Notes under the pieces: model-generated
Database searches by the model: none
What the model was told of the DNA's origin: nothing
The model's input: the letters and a program-made list of their open reading frames with translations, nothing else
Program-made: the position numbers and the translations under genes
Shown here: in pieces, positions 35,824 to 44,951 of the stretch
How positions within the stretch are numbered: position 1 is the stretch's first letter
How the letters are laid out: each line of letters begins with the position of its first letter
NCBI GenBank assembly: GCA_963603365.1
Contig: CAVCMI010000015.1
Location: 62,001 to 126,000, forward strand
Direction: 5' to 3'
DNA: 64,000 nt
Source: F23-D06 sp963603365
GTDB taxonomy: Bacteria; Bacteroidota; Bacteroidia; Bacteroidales; WCHB1-69

Positions 35824-36198
35824 ATGAAGAAAAAACTTTACATCATCTTTGGAATCGCCGTTCTGGCGCTCTTTGCAGTTTCTTGCGGCTCAAATGACCC
35901 GACCAAGACTGTTCAGAACTATTGCGATGCACTTCAAAAAGGAGACTACAAAAAAGCCCTGTCATTAACCACAATCGAGAGTGACGAAGAAATCGAAAGC
36001 CAGATTAAGAAAATGGAGGGATTTGGGCTGAAAATCTCTGATTTTGAAATCGTTTCCGAAAGCATCGCCGATGACGGCCAGACCGCAGAGGTCGAAGTCA
36101 AGTGCCTTTTCACCTCCGTTTTCAACGACACGCCTAAAGAATCGTCCAAAACCATGAATCTGGTCAAGCAGGGCGGCAAATGGAAAATAAAAGACTGA
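35824..36198 (+). CDS. DUF4878-like lipoprotein
   Basis: 124 residues. Signal sequence with lipobox AVSC (Cys21), then a compact domain starting KTVQNYCDALQKGDYKKAL and ending LVKQGGKWKIKD. This pattern is typical of DUF4878 and of the NTF2-like fold used in small lipoproteins. The role is unknown; it is probably anchored in the inner or outer membrane. In-frame ATGs at 35767 and 35797 would give too long a tail before the lipobox. Its stop lies 19 bases inside the next gene, so the two are translationally linked. Confidence 0.85.
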   Translation: MKKKLYIIFGIAVLALFAVSCGSNDPTKTVQNYCDALQKGDYKKALSLTTIESDEEIESQIKKMEGFGLKISDFEIVSESIADDGQTAEVEVKCLFTSVFNDTPKESSKTMNLVKQGGKWKIKD

Positions 36199-36857
36199 CG
36201 AAGAGCCGGGAACCGCAAAAACGGCAACGTCATCCATTCTGTCGTCAAGTTCTGCTTCACTTTTCCGTCATTTCGGCTCTGTTTTTGTATGGATGCCGGA
36301 ATGGCAGTGGCAACGTATCAGGAACGGTGTTGCCTGACACGTTGCCATTGCGGACTGGCGACCTTGTATTCCGCACGGGCAGGGGCATTATAAGCCGTTC
36401 CGTCACAAAAGCAGACACCGGGTGCATTTATTCGCACGTCGGAATGGTTGTACCTTTAGGGAAGGGATGGGGTGTGCTGCATGCCGTTCCTAACGAGCGC
36501 GAAAGCCGGCGCGAAAAAGACAGCGTCAAGTTAGAGCCTCTTTCCTTGTTTTTCAGCGAAAAACGCGCCGAACATGGTATCGTTCTCCGTCTGCCTTCTT
36601 TGACGGAGAACGATACATTTGCACTGTACCGCAAAGGGCTGTCTGTTTACGAACGTCACCCCCTTTTCGACAACAACTTTGATGCTGATGACAGCAGTAC
36701 GTTCTATTGCACCGAACTTGTATGGCATATCTATTTGAATGCCATTAACATAGACCTTTCGCAAAACTGCCGTCACACCATTCCCCTGCTGCCGCCGCTC
36801 ATTTTCTGCTCCGACATCATCCGTTATCCTGGACTTGAAACAGTGTTCATATTTTAG
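36180..36857 (+). CDS. YiiX/YebB-like permuted NlpC/P60 (papain-like) hydrolase, lipoprotein
   Basis: 225 residues with a Lys/Arg-rich leader and lipobox LYGC (Cys39). The catalytic pattern of circularly permuted papain-like enzymes is visible: GDLVFRTG at 60-67, IYSHVGMV with His86, and FYCTELVW with nucleophile Cys177. YiiX/YebB-type proteins are thought to act on acyl or peptidoglycan amide substrates; the exact substrate is unknown. Starts inside the end of the DUF4878 gene (19-base overlap), and a promoter follows for the next gene. Confidence 0.82.
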   Translation: MENKRLTKSREPQKRQRHPFCRQVLLHFSVISALFLYGCRNGSGNVSGTVLPDTLPLRTGDLVFRTGRGIISRSVTKADTGCIYSHVGMVVPLGKGWGVLHAVPNERESRREKDSVKLEPLSLFFSEKRAEHGIVLRLPSLTENDTFALYRKGLSVYERHPLFDNNFDADDSSTFYCTELVWHIYLNAINIDLSQNCRHTIPLLPPLIFCSDIIRYPGLETVFIF

Positions 36858-36893
36858 TTCAAAGAGGCTTGGGCATCCATACGAAAAAAAATG

Positions 36894-36902
36894 TATGTTT
36901 GC
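36894..36902 (+). promoter_or_regulatory. -7 box for the DUF4340-like gene
   Basis: TATGTTTGC matches TAnnTTTG; a TTG at 36869-36871 is 22 bases upstream. Transcription would begin within a few bases of ATG 36911. Confidence 0.55.
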
Positions 36903-36910
36903 CATCTTTT

Positions 36911-38005
36911 ATGTTCAAGATGAAAAAGAAGACCATTTACATTATCCTTGTCAGCATCTTGCTGGTTTTGTGCGTCATACTTATACTGTTCAAGACAGGC
37001 ACAATACGTAACTCTTCGAGTGCCCCACGTTCCGACATTTTTGCCGTGAAAGACACGGCTGACGTGACCAAAATCTTCATAGCCGACATGAATGGGGAGC
37101 ACGTATTGCTTAACCGCCGCGACGGCACTTGGTATGTACAGGATTCTGCAAGAGCAATGTCTTCAAAAGTCAGGGACCTTCTGTCGGTCATCCGCAACAT
37201 CTCGCTGCAGCAGACTGTCGCCAAAACGGCCCAATCGAACATCAACAAAATGATGTCCGTAAACGCCGTAAAAGTTGAGATTTACCAGATTGCGCCGAAA
37301 TTCAAAATCTTCGGCATCAAGTTTTTCAACAAAGAGAGATTGGTCAAAACGTACTATATGGGGCCTGCCACGATGGACAACGTAGCCAACTATGCCATCC
37401 TTGACGGATTTGACGAGCCTTGTATCGTACACATTCCGGGCAACAGGGGCTTCTTGACGCCTTACTACTCGTTCAGGGAAACCGAATGGTACAACTGCGA
37501 CCTGTTCTCCACCAAAATCACTCGGATAAAGACGCTGAATGTGCAAGACTATGAGCAGCCTGACGAGTCTTTTTTCATTGAAAAATCAGGTCCGCGCTTT
37601 TTCAGTCTTTACGATGCGGCGCACAACCAGATTATGGACTATGACACCACCAAATTGCTGGACATGTTGTCTGAATACCGTGATTTGAACTATGAGACCT
37701 TTGTCACCAGCATGTCTGAATCGGCAAAGGATTCCGTCTTGAACAACAATCTTTTCAAGACTATCACATTGACAGACGTGGACGGGAACGAGACAAAACT
37801 TGATATGTACCGCAAACTCACCCCCGATGCCTTCTATTTGGACGCTATTGTCGGGCGAGAGGGAGACTACAGCGATGACCCGTATAACCGAGACAAGTTC
37901 TATGCCGTGCTTAACGGAAACACGGCCAACCTTGTGCAATGCCAATATTATCATTTTCAGCGGCAAGTACAACCGCTCACCTATTTCCTTAAGGAACGGA
38001 AATAG
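36911..38005 (+). CDS. DUF4340-like membrane-anchored protein
   Basis: 364 residues from ATG 36911; ATG 36920 is equally plausible. An earlier TTG at 36869 is upstream of the promoter and is excluded. One N-terminal transmembrane segment (about 8-28) anchors a large extracytoplasmic part. That part opens KIFIADMNGEHVLLNRRDGTWYVQ and contains repeats of strand-turn units as in DUF4340 proteins linked to gliding or ABC-type export systems. No enzyme motif is visible. Followed by ribD after 18 bases, so probably in the same transcript. Confidence 0.78.
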   Translation: MFKMKKKTIYIILVSILLVLCVILILFKTGTIRNSSSAPRSDIFAVKDTADVTKIFIADMNGEHVLLNRRDGTWYVQDSARAMSSKVRDLLSVIRNISLQQTVAKTAQSNINKMMSVNAVKVEIYQIAPKFKIFGIKFFNKERLVKTYYMGPATMDNVANYAILDGFDEPCIVHIPGNRGFLTPYYSFRETEWYNCDLFSTKITRIKTLNVQDYEQPDESFFIEKSGPRFFSLYDAAHNQIMDYDTTKLLDMLSEYRDLNYETFVTSMSESAKDSVLNNNLFKTITLTDVDGNETKLDMYRKLTPDAFYLDAIVGREGDYSDDPYNRDKFYAVLNGNTANLVQCQYYHFQRQVQPLTYFLKERK

Positions 38006-38023
38006 GCATGATGCAATCCCTTT

Positions 38024-38995
38024 ATGAGCGAGGATGAGATTTATATGCAGAGATGCCTGCAATTGGCAGCCATCGGGTTGGGCAAAGTTCAGCCCAACCC
38101 GATGGTTGGTGCCGTTTTGGTTGCAGACCGCCGCATCATAGGCGAGGGCTATCATCAGCAGTATGGGCAGAACCATGCAGAAATCAATGCCATAAACAGC
38201 GTAACGGATCTTTCGTTGCTTCAGCGTTCCACCTTATATGTGAGTTTGGAGCCTTGTTCCCATTATGGGAAAACGCCGCCGTGTGCAGATGCCATCATCC
38301 GCCACAGAATCCCGAAAGTGGTAGTAGGCACCATTGACAGCCATGACAAAGTGAACGGCAATGGCATCCGAAAACTGGAAGAGGCCGGCATAGAAGTGGT
38401 TCAAGGTGTATGCGAAGCTGAATGCCGCGAATTGAACCGGCGTTTTTTCACCTATCATTGCCATCACCGCCCTTATATCATCTTAAAATGGGCACAGACC
38501 CGCGACGGATTTATGGACATAGAAAGACCCGCCGGCAAACCCGTTCAGTCATATTGGATAACCAACCCTGCGCTACGGGTAATTGTTCACAAATGGCGCA
38601 GCGAGGAAGATGCCGTTTTAGTGGGCTACAACACGATGAAAAACGACTGTCCGCAACTTACCACCCGATACTACCCGGGCAAGAACCCAAAACCATTTGT
38701 CATGCAACGTGATGCGGAAGTGTGCGTCCGGCACTTTTCTGCGACCTCTTTCCCGATGAACATAGAAGAGGGACTGACTATGATGTACGAACTGCGCATA
38801 CAGTCCGTAATCGTAGAAGGCGGGCGCAAAACGCTGGACCACTTCATTGAAAGCGGATATTGGGACGAAGCGCGCATACTTGTCGGCAGCCAAAGTTGGG
38901 GGAAAGGAATTCCTGCCCCGTCATTGTCCATTACGCCATACCATGTTGAAAACATAGACGACAACAAAATCATGTATGTTCGACGACACCTATAA
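38024..38995 (+). CDS. ribD: Bifunctional riboflavin biosynthesis protein RibD
   Basis: 323 residues. The N-terminal deaminase has zinc ligands HAE (His51), PCSH (Cys78) and PPC (Cys87), with NPMVGAVLV at 25-33. The C-terminal reductase (from about 145) has ILKWAQTRDGFM and VEGGRKTLDHFI. It catalyses the second and third steps of riboflavin synthesis. No FMN riboswitch is visible upstream, where the DUF4340-like gene abuts. The last 20 bases overlap the start of the YigZ-like gene. Confidence 0.95.
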   Translation: MSEDEIYMQRCLQLAAIGLGKVQPNPMVGAVLVADRRIIGEGYHQQYGQNHAEINAINSVTDLSLLQRSTLYVSLEPCSHYGKTPPCADAIIRHRIPKVVVGTIDSHDKVNGNGIRKLEEAGIEVVQGVCEAECRELNRRFFTYHCHHRPYIILKWAQTRDGFMDIERPAGKPVQSYWITNPALRVIVHKWRSEEDAVLVGYNTMKNDCPQLTTRYYPGKNPKPFVMQRDAEVCVRHFSATSFPMNIEEGLTMMYELRIQSVIVEGGRKTLDHFIESGYWDEARILVGSQSWGKGIPAPSLSITPYHVENIDDNKIMYVRRHL

Positions 38996-39572
38996 GACGA
39001 TAGCAGAACCGGCAAGGGGCAGTTACAGTGAAAAGAGAAGCAAGTTTCTGGCTTACGCTTTCCCTGTGCAAACGGAAGAGCAGGTAAAGGAACGGTTGGC
39101 AGAAATACAGAAAAGGCACAACGATGCACGGCATTGCTGCTACGCATACATTTTGGGTCCCAACAAAGATGCCTACCGTATGAACGACAACGGCGAGCCA
39201 TCCGGGACTGCCGGCCGCCCCATACACGGGCAACTGCTGTCAAAAGACTTGACCGACACCTTAATTGTCGTAGTGCGGTATTTCGGCGGAATAAAATTGG
39301 GAGTCAGCGGATTGCAAAATGCCTACAAGGCCGCTGCCCGTGAGGCACTTGACTCTGCCGTCATCATTGAAAAGGTCATAACCTTAACCTATGAAATCAC
39401 ATTCGATTATCTTCAGATGAATGCCGTTATGCAGTGGATGAAAGAGCCTTTCATCACGGTATTGTCGCAGGACAGCAATCTGAAGTGCACCATAAGATTT
39501 TCAGTACGGCGCAGCGAATCCGACCGCACCACGACGGCACTACGAAAAATAGGGGTTGTCAAAGCCTGTTAG
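38976..39572 (+). CDS. YigZ/IMPACT family protein
   Basis: 198 residues, usual for the family. The N-terminal UPF0029 domain has EKRSKFLAYAFPV, CCYAYILG, DNGEPSGTAGRPI and VVVRYFGGIKLG, the YigZ/IMPACT signature; a ferredoxin-like C-terminal domain follows. Bacterial YigZ is of uncertain role; eukaryotic IMPACT binds GCN1. Overlaps ribD by 20 bases at its start and lptC by 4 bases convergently at its end. Confidence 0.92.
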   Translation: MFDDTYKTIAEPARGSYSEKRSKFLAYAFPVQTEEQVKERLAEIQKRHNDARHCCYAYILGPNKDAYRMNDNGEPSGTAGRPIHGQLLSKDLTDTLIVVVRYFGGIKLGVSGLQNAYKAAAREALDSAVIIEKVITLTYEITFDYLQMNAVMQWMKEPFITVLSQDSNLKCTIRFSVRRSESDRTTTALRKIGVVKAC

Positions 39573-40138
39573 AAATCGGCGTTGTTCAATTCGCCGTGAG
39601 GATGCCAGATTGTATATTTTGAGAACCGCTCATCAGCCTCAAAGCCATCGCCATAGTTTACCGACCCGTCGGCCTTATGTTGCGTCACCAGTTTGTTTGA
39701 ATAAATTCTCCTTTTGCGTTGATCCCAGATAATCTCTTCCGTCAGCAGTGTATCGCCTGCCAGCAAGTCGCATATCACCACGCTGTCTGATGCTTTGTAC
39801 ATATAATTATTGATATTGCAGGCATACTTGGCCGTAAGTTTTGCCTGTTCTTTTCCGTACTCTGTAAAAGAAATCACTTTGATGCCTTCAGGGCAGTCTG
39901 TATAGGACGAATCGCCGATATAGCTATTGAACAAAGGAGCCTCCACCACAAAACTGATTACACCGGAATCGCTGATTGTCAGCACCATATTTTCTGCCGA
40001 CTCGTCTGGAAACTTTCCATTGTACTGCAGCAGTTCGTGGTTTGGTGTCTGCGAACTGCATGAAGCAAAAGACATCATAAGGCAGAATGCCTTAATGATG
40101 TCTTTTGCAGTATCGGCCGGTTTTATGCGTAATCGCAT
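39569..40138 (-). CDS. lptC: LPS export periplasmic protein LptC
   Basis: 189 residues. The N-terminus ends in a lipobox-like FASC (Cys27), and the body is a series of strands such as LTISDSGVISFVVEAPLF, KVISFTEYGKEQAKLTAKYAC and WDQRKRRIYSNKLVTQ. These are typical of LptC (DUF1239), which carries lipopolysaccharide from LptBFG to LptA. Anchoring as lipoprotein rather than by a helix is usual in Bacteroidetes. The gene is at the end of the coaX-OMP-TPR cluster with an 18-base gap, an arrangement seen in this phylum. Confidence 0.85.
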   Translation of the reverse strand: MRLRIKPADTAKDIIKAFCLMMSFASCSSQTPNHELLQYNGKFPDESAENMVLTISDSGVISFVVEAPLFNSYIGDSSYTDCPEGIKVISFTEYGKEQAKLTAKYACNINNYMYKASDSVVICDLLAGDTLLTEEIIWDQRKRRIYSNKLVTQHKADGSVNYGDGFEADERFSKYTIWHPHGELNNADF

Positions 40139-40156
40139 AAAAAAAGTATGCTGTAA

Positions 40157-41623
40157 TTATCTGACAGTCGTATTCTCCTGAATCCAGCAGCCCACATGGT
40201 AGGATGATCCGGCGCTCAAGCCACGTTTGAACAAATCCTCTTTGCTTGGGTATCTCAATTTAGAACGCTGGGCAGAAGCCTTTTCAGCGCAAGACGGATC
40301 TACACTTGCGGCTTTGGAATACTTGTCGGCTGCAGCCCATGCGTATGACAACGGAATGTCGTCGCCTGAGCATCTGGAACCGGAATTTGCGTAAAGGTCA
40401 CCGATAAGGATATAAGCCTTGCCCATTTTGGGTTGGAACTTAAGCGCATTGTAAGCTGCCGTTCTGGCTTCCGGGAAAGAACCTTTAGTCTGGTAAGCGA
40501 GGGCGAGCATATAGTTTGCATCCGCTTTCTGCTCATTCGTTTCACTCAACGCGATAGCTTCCTCAAAATACTTGACAGCCTTTTCGATTTCTTCGGCATT
40601 ATGATTGGTTACATATCCTTTCAGAGAGAGGTTGCCCATCCAGTATGCAGAGTTTCTGTTCGGGTTGGCTTGATGCAGAATCTCAAGTGCCTCCTTGAAA
40701 ATCGGGCTCGTGACACAGCCGCCCTTAGACATCGTGATAACCATCTTGTTGATAGCCGAAATGTCATCGCGGCTCTCGGCCAGTTTCTTGCCATAAAGTT
40801 CTTCAAGCACTTCGCAGGAGACGTATGGCGTCACAGCTTTCTCAATCTTGGCAAGCGTACGGCGATAGTTTACAATATATTTCATCTGACGCACCGTGTC
40901 GGCTGCCGGTTTCTTGCAAAGTTCTATCAAATAGGTAGTATCAATCTTGCCTTGTTCATAAAGGTCTTTCAAACTGTCAATAGCGGCAGTCTGTTTTTCA
41001 TACTGCACCATTGCGTTATTGATAGAAATGTCAAGATAGTCTGTTGCACGGCCATATGCGTCGATTACGTATGCTGTGTCTTTGGTTGCCTTTGTAATCT
41101 GTTCAGAGAGTTGGAAATACTTGTCCCAAATAGCGGGCTGTGTTTTCTCTTTCTCCATTTCGACAGACTGAACAAACCAATTCACCAATTCCTTGATTTG
41201 TTCAAATTCCATATCTTTTGATTTGTAAATCAAACTATTATATGCCTTAAAACCGAGACAATAGCCTTTAGAGAACTTCTCGGGGAAATACTCGTTGCGG
41301 GCATCGTAAGAATAAATAAGCGTGTCAATAAGGTTTGCTTTTCTGGCAGAATCCTTTTCAACTTTGATGAGTTGCTGGAACATATTCTGTGCATTGGTGT
41401 AAATGCCGTCCCAAGCGCATGGACAATTAGCAACGATGTTTCTCCATGCTTCGTATGCATCTTTGTAGTTCTTTGATTTGTAGAACATGTTGAAGTTTGT
41501 CATCTGTTCCAGACACTTCAAAGAATCGTCTTCGTTTGCCCCGTACTTGAACGGACAGGTATGCTGGGCAAAAAGGCTGCCTGTGAAGAACAGAAGAATT
41601 ACGACCAATAAATTTTTTTTCAT
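40157..41623 (-). CDS. Exported tetratricopeptide-repeat protein
   Basis: 488 residues with a signal peptide ending SLFAQ. TPR units are seen near 50-70 (YKSKNYKDAYEAW) and 340-430 (AEEIEKAVKYFEEAIALS, AYQTKGSFPEARTAAYNALK, MGKAYILIGDLYANSG), with a long helical middle. There are several Cys (at least 10), which suggests a periplasmic disulfide-bonded scaffold. No catalytic motif. Lies between an outer-membrane protein gene and lptC, consistent with envelope assembly, but its partner is unknown. Confidence 0.8.
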   Translation of the reverse strand: MKKNLLVVILLFFTGSLFAQHTCPFKYGANEDDSLKCLEQMTNFNMFYKSKNYKDAYEAWRNIVANCPCAWDGIYTNAQNMFQQLIKVEKDSARKANLIDTLIYSYDARNEYFPEKFSKGYCLGFKAYNSLIYKSKDMEFEQIKELVNWFVQSVEMEKEKTQPAIWDKYFQLSEQITKATKDTAYVIDAYGRATDYLDISINNAMVQYEKQTAAIDSLKDLYEQGKIDTTYLIELCKKPAADTVRQMKYIVNYRRTLAKIEKAVTPYVSCEVLEELYGKKLAESRDDISAINKMVITMSKGGCVTSPIFKEALEILHQANPNRNSAYWMGNLSLKGYVTNHNAEEIEKAVKYFEEAIALSETNEQKADANYMLALAYQTKGSFPEARTAAYNALKFQPKMGKAYILIGDLYANSGSRCSGDDIPLSYAWAAADKYSKAASVDPSCAEKASAQRSKLRYPSKEDLFKRGLSAGSSYHVGCWIQENTTVR

Positions 41624-41666
41624 TTGTTTATGACTTAATAATTATAACTATCTGTATTGCTTTCCA

Positions 41667-42947
41667 TTAATCCAATTTCATTCGCTGATACCATTTTTCC
41701 TGAAGCGTGAAATTCAGCGTAAACTTGAAATAATTCTGCTTGATGAGCTGGTTTGCCAAAGTTCCCATTTTCCCGTATTCAAAAGCCACATTAACTGAAG
41801 AATGAGTATTAAACGTTGTCAGCGGAAGGCCAATGCCAAGAGAGACCCCCATTTCGTCAATAGGTTTATTATGCAAGATAATATTTCCTGTTGAGTATCT
41901 GAAGCCAAGACGAAACGCCATCTTTTTCAAGAACTTGTTTGAGAGAGGGTCTGGCGTGTATTGGGCTCCGACAGATGCGGATATGGCATCGCGGAGGGAA
42001 TCGCCCCTGCCCATAAACTTGAATCTGTTCCAATTCTGCCATGTCACATCGGCTGCCAGAATAACCTTGTCCATATAAGAATAGCTCAATCCGCCGCCAA
42101 CAGACTGCGGAACATGGACATTGCCTTTGGTTTTGTCGTTGTAATAGACCGTATCGTAAGATGTCGTGGAACTGTATGTGCTTGTATAGTAATGAATCAG
42201 AAGGCTCTCCTTGGCCCATATATAAGCCGTGTTGCCATAGACGAGACCGATGCCGAGTTTGTGCCGTTCTTTGATATTGAAGAAATACTGCACGCCGCCA
42301 GTCAAGTGGATGCCGTTGATGCGGTAGCTGTCGTTGATGTAAGAATTATACATGTTGCTGCCGTCGAAAGAGGTATTGCGCACATTGTCGATAGTGCCGA
42401 ACAGGTACGAGACATTAAGTCCCAACGAGAGACCTTTGCATACTTTGAAGGCGTTTCCCCAGTACACTTGGTTCAATCCCCCGTCTGCAGAATATTTGTA
42501 ATTTACTTTTCCTATAACCTCGTGTTCTGTGGTGTTCTCGACTTCATATCCGACAGAACTATATGGCTGGATGCCGGCGCTGGTGCGCCAATGACGTGTC
42601 AAAGGCAAGCCTACAGTAATGTAGCAAGGCTTGGCGTATGAATTACGTTGGGCATTTGAGCCCTGCGACAAAACAGACACGTATATAGAGGCGGCCACAT
42701 CGGCCGTAAATGAAAGAGAATCGAATGCAGCGTAGGAAGCAGGATTCCGGCTGTTAATGTAGTATGGATTCTGCATCGCATACGAAGTTCCGCCCATACC
42801 ATCAAGGATTGCGTTAGAGCGGCTGTTTATCAGACCTATGCCGAAGCGTGAATAGGGATTGCTGATCTCGTTCTGCGCCTGAGAGGGGAATATGCAGCAA
42901 AGCAGCACAACGGGGATTGCCAACAATCTGTATAATTTATGCTTCAT
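41667..42947 (-). CDS. Outer-membrane beta-barrel protein of Bacteroidetes type
   Basis: 426 residues from ATG 42947, which lies 11 bases inside coaX. Signal peptide (MKHKLYRLLAIPVVLLCC, ending PSQAQ) then NPYSRFGIGLINSR and ILDGMGGTSYA, a start common to Bacteroidetes outer-membrane proteins. Long alternating strands follow throughout, as expected of a 12-16-stranded barrel. The C-terminus (QRMKLD) lacks the terminal Phe of most BAM substrates. No ligand can be assigned. It sits in a coaX-OMP-TPR-lptC cluster. Confidence 0.78.
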   Translation of the reverse strand: MKHKLYRLLAIPVVLLCCIFPSQAQNEISNPYSRFGIGLINSRSNAILDGMGGTSYAMQNPYYINSRNPASYAAFDSLSFTADVAASIYVSVLSQGSNAQRNSYAKPCYITVGLPLTRHWRTSAGIQPYSSVGYEVENTTEHEVIGKVNYKYSADGGLNQVYWGNAFKVCKGLSLGLNVSYLFGTIDNVRNTSFDGSNMYNSYINDSYRINGIHLTGGVQYFFNIKERHKLGIGLVYGNTAYIWAKESLLIHYYTSTYSSTTSYDTVYYNDKTKGNVHVPQSVGGGLSYSYMDKVILAADVTWQNWNRFKFMGRGDSLRDAISASVGAQYTPDPLSNKFLKKMAFRLGFRYSTGNIILHNKPIDEMGVSLGIGLPLTTFNTHSSVNVAFEYGKMGTLANQLIKQNYFKFTLNFTLQEKWYQRMKLD

Positions 42948-43662
42948 TGTATTTAAGAATATTGTACAGGCCGAAAGCGACCAGATTAGGGGCGGCAAAT
43001 ATACGATTTTTTAAATACCTTTCGAGAAACGGGGCATCGCCGCCGGTAAGAACTACTTTCAGACCGGCATAATCTCTACGATAGCGGTCAACAAAAGCGT
43101 CTATTTCGGCCGCCATTCCGTTTATGACCCCTGAAAGCATCGACTGCCGGGTGGAAGTTCCCGTATAAAACCCTATCTCCTGCGGTGTTACCAACGGAAG
43201 TCCTGCGGTGTACCGGTGCAATGCTTTGAACCTCATCTGCAGACCTGGAGATATTGAACCGCCGCGGTATTCTTTTTCGGCACTGACAAAATCGGTCACC
43301 AAACAGGTTCCGGCCTGAACTGCCAGCACATTATCTTCCGGGAACAATGCTGCGGCGCCTGCCGCACAGGCGATACGGTCAGAGCCAAGCGTCGCGTGGG
43401 TCTCGTACTTGAGACTGACCGGAAGTTTCATGTCTGGCGAAAGCCTTAACAGCCGTGTGCGACGTGAAAGCCAGCCGACCAATTCCTCTGAAACATTGCC
43501 GACGGCAGAAATCAAGGCGGCGCGCACGTCACCTTTCCGGAAAAGAGACCCGATCTCCGCCGTGCCGATACATTCGCCTGAAATACGGCATACCTCGTTG
43601 CCCATGGCATCGAACAGCACCGCTTTCTGCAGTGTATTTCCTATGTCAACAACTAAAAACAC
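42937..43662 (-). CDS. coaX: Type III pantothenate kinase CoaX
   Basis: 241 residues. CoaX catalyses the first step of coenzyme A synthesis, using a K+-dependent acetate-kinase-fold active site. DIGNTLQKAV (6-15) is the phosphate-1 motif, GSDRIACAAGA (near 93) and AGTCLVTDFV (near 117) the phosphate-2 and metal region, and GGDAPFL (near 210) the adenosine motif. Absence of CoaA-type motifs is consistent. First gene of the minus-strand coaX-OMP-TPR-lptC cluster. No clear TAnnTTTG promoter upstream. Confidence 0.92.
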   Translation of the reverse strand: MFLVVDIGNTLQKAVLFDAMGNEVCRISGECIGTAEIGSLFRKGDVRAALISAVGNVSEELVGWLSRRTRLLRLSPDMKLPVSLKYETHATLGSDRIACAAGAAALFPEDNVLAVQAGTCLVTDFVSAEKEYRGGSISPGLQMRFKALHRYTAGLPLVTPQEIGFYTGTSTRQSMLSGVINGMAAEIDAFVDRYRRDYAGLKVVLTGGDAPFLERYLKNRIFAAPNLVAFGLYNILKYNEA

Positions 43663-43708
43663 GATTAAAGAAACGAATTACAGTCCTTTTTTATTATATG
43701 TGTTTTTG

Positions 43709-43717
43709 TATTTTTGC
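43709..43717 (+). promoter_or_regulatory. -7 box for the M20 amidohydrolase
   Basis: TATTTTTGC, exact match, 19 bases before ATG 43736. -33 element unclear (T-rich). Confidence 0.6.
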
Positions 43718-43735
43718 AGCCATTCAAAAACAACT

Positions 43736-44935
43736 ATGGAAAAAATAAAAGAACTTGCCAATCAATACTTTGAGAAAACGGTAACACTTTACCATGAGTT
43801 GCACCGTCATCCTGAATTGTCGGGGAAGGAAGAGCATACGGCCGCGTTCATCTGCCGGACGCTTGACGACTTAGGCCTTGAATATCAAAACAATGTCGCC
43901 GGGTTCGGAATTGTAGCGCTTTTGCACGGCGCCGGAGGGAACGAGAGAAAGAACGCCAAGGGCAAAGTTGTGGCGCTGCGGGCAGACATGGATGCCTTGC
44001 CCATCCAAGAAAAAACAGAGTTGCCGTTTGCATCTGCCGTGCCCAATGTTATGCATGCCTGCGGCCACGATGTGCATATTGCATCTCTTTTAGGGGTTCT
44101 GATGATTTTAAAAGATTTGAAAGAGCAGTTTTCGGGAACCGTGAAAGCCATTTTCCAGCCATCTGAAGAGGAGTATGACGGCGGCGCCAAATACATGATA
44201 GATGCCAATGTTTTAGAAAACCCGAAAGTTGACGTCATCATCGGACAGCATGTCACACCGGGCATGAGTGCCGGCACAGTAGGCTTCCGCAGCGGTGCCT
44301 TTATGGCCTCAACGGACGAAATTCACCTTACCATACATGGAAAAGGCGGGCATGCCGGTATGCCCGCCGAAACCATAAACCCGATTCTCGCAGGGGCTGC
44401 CTTCATTGAAGAAATCAACCGCCTTGTGAAAGAGGAACAGCCTAATGATGTGCCTACCGTTCTGTCGTTCGGGCGTTTTATCGCCAACGGGTCCACAAAC
44501 GTCATCCCAGACACCGCCGAAATCGCCGGCACGCTCCGCACGTTCAACGAAGTATGGCGCGAAGAGGTGTGTGCCTTGCTCAAAATGGCCGCAAAGGATA
44601 TCTCGAGCAAGTACAATACCGTTCTCGACCTTGACATCCGGAGGGGCTATCCTGTGGTCAACAACAATCCTGAGGTTACGGAAAGGGCGCGGAAAGATGC
44701 CATTGCGCTGTTAGGACGCGGATATGTGCAGAACCTGCCGCTCCGCTACACCGCCGAAGACTTCGCCTATTACCTCCTGAAATGCCCCGGTGTTTTTTAC
44801 CGGCTCGGGGTGTCCAACCAGGCAAAAGGCATTACGCAGACCACCCATTCTGCTACGTTCAGGATTGACGAAGATGCACTGCTCACCTCCATCATGCTCA
44901 TGAGTTACATCGCCTTCAACGAACTGAACCGTTAG
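43736..44935 (+). CDS. M20 family amidohydrolase (N-acyl-amino acid / hippurate hydrolase-like)
   Basis: 399 residues of a cytosolic metallopeptidase-type hydrolase. HRHPELSGKE (near 23), ALRADMDALPI, and the metal site HACGHDVH (near 105) are typical. QPSEEEYDGG replaces the usual QPAEE, and GGHAGMP belongs to the dimerisation lid. A C-terminal zinc ligand is in TTHSATF. Substrates in this family include N-acetyl and N-aroyl amino acids and peptides, and the actual one is unknown. The coding frame stays open to 43409, but ATG 43736 with the promoter right upstream is the start. Confidence 0.9.
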   Translation: MEKIKELANQYFEKTVTLYHELHRHPELSGKEEHTAAFICRTLDDLGLEYQNNVAGFGIVALLHGAGGNERKNAKGKVVALRADMDALPIQEKTELPFASAVPNVMHACGHDVHIASLLGVLMILKDLKEQFSGTVKAIFQPSEEEYDGGAKYMIDANVLENPKVDVIIGQHVTPGMSAGTVGFRSGAFMASTDEIHLTIHGKGGHAGMPAETINPILAGAAFIEEINRLVKEEQPNDVPTVLSFGRFIANGSTNVIPDTAEIAGTLRTFNEVWREEVCALLKMAAKDISSKYNTVLDLDIRRGYPVVNNNPEVTERARKDAIALLGRGYVQNLPLRYTAEDFAYYLLKCPGVFYRLGVSNQAKGITQTTHSATFRIDEDALLTSIMLMSYIAFNELNR

Positions 44936-44951
44936 CCTGCGCCGTCGCGTT

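Noticed and set aside
38006..38023. FMN riboswitch before ribD
   Set aside because: Only 18 bases separate ribD from the gene upstream, and none of the conserved riboswitch elements is there.
43409..43735. Extended N-terminus for the M20 amidohydrolase
   Set aside because: This would be antisense to coaX, and a consensus -7 box lies directly before the ATG at 43736.
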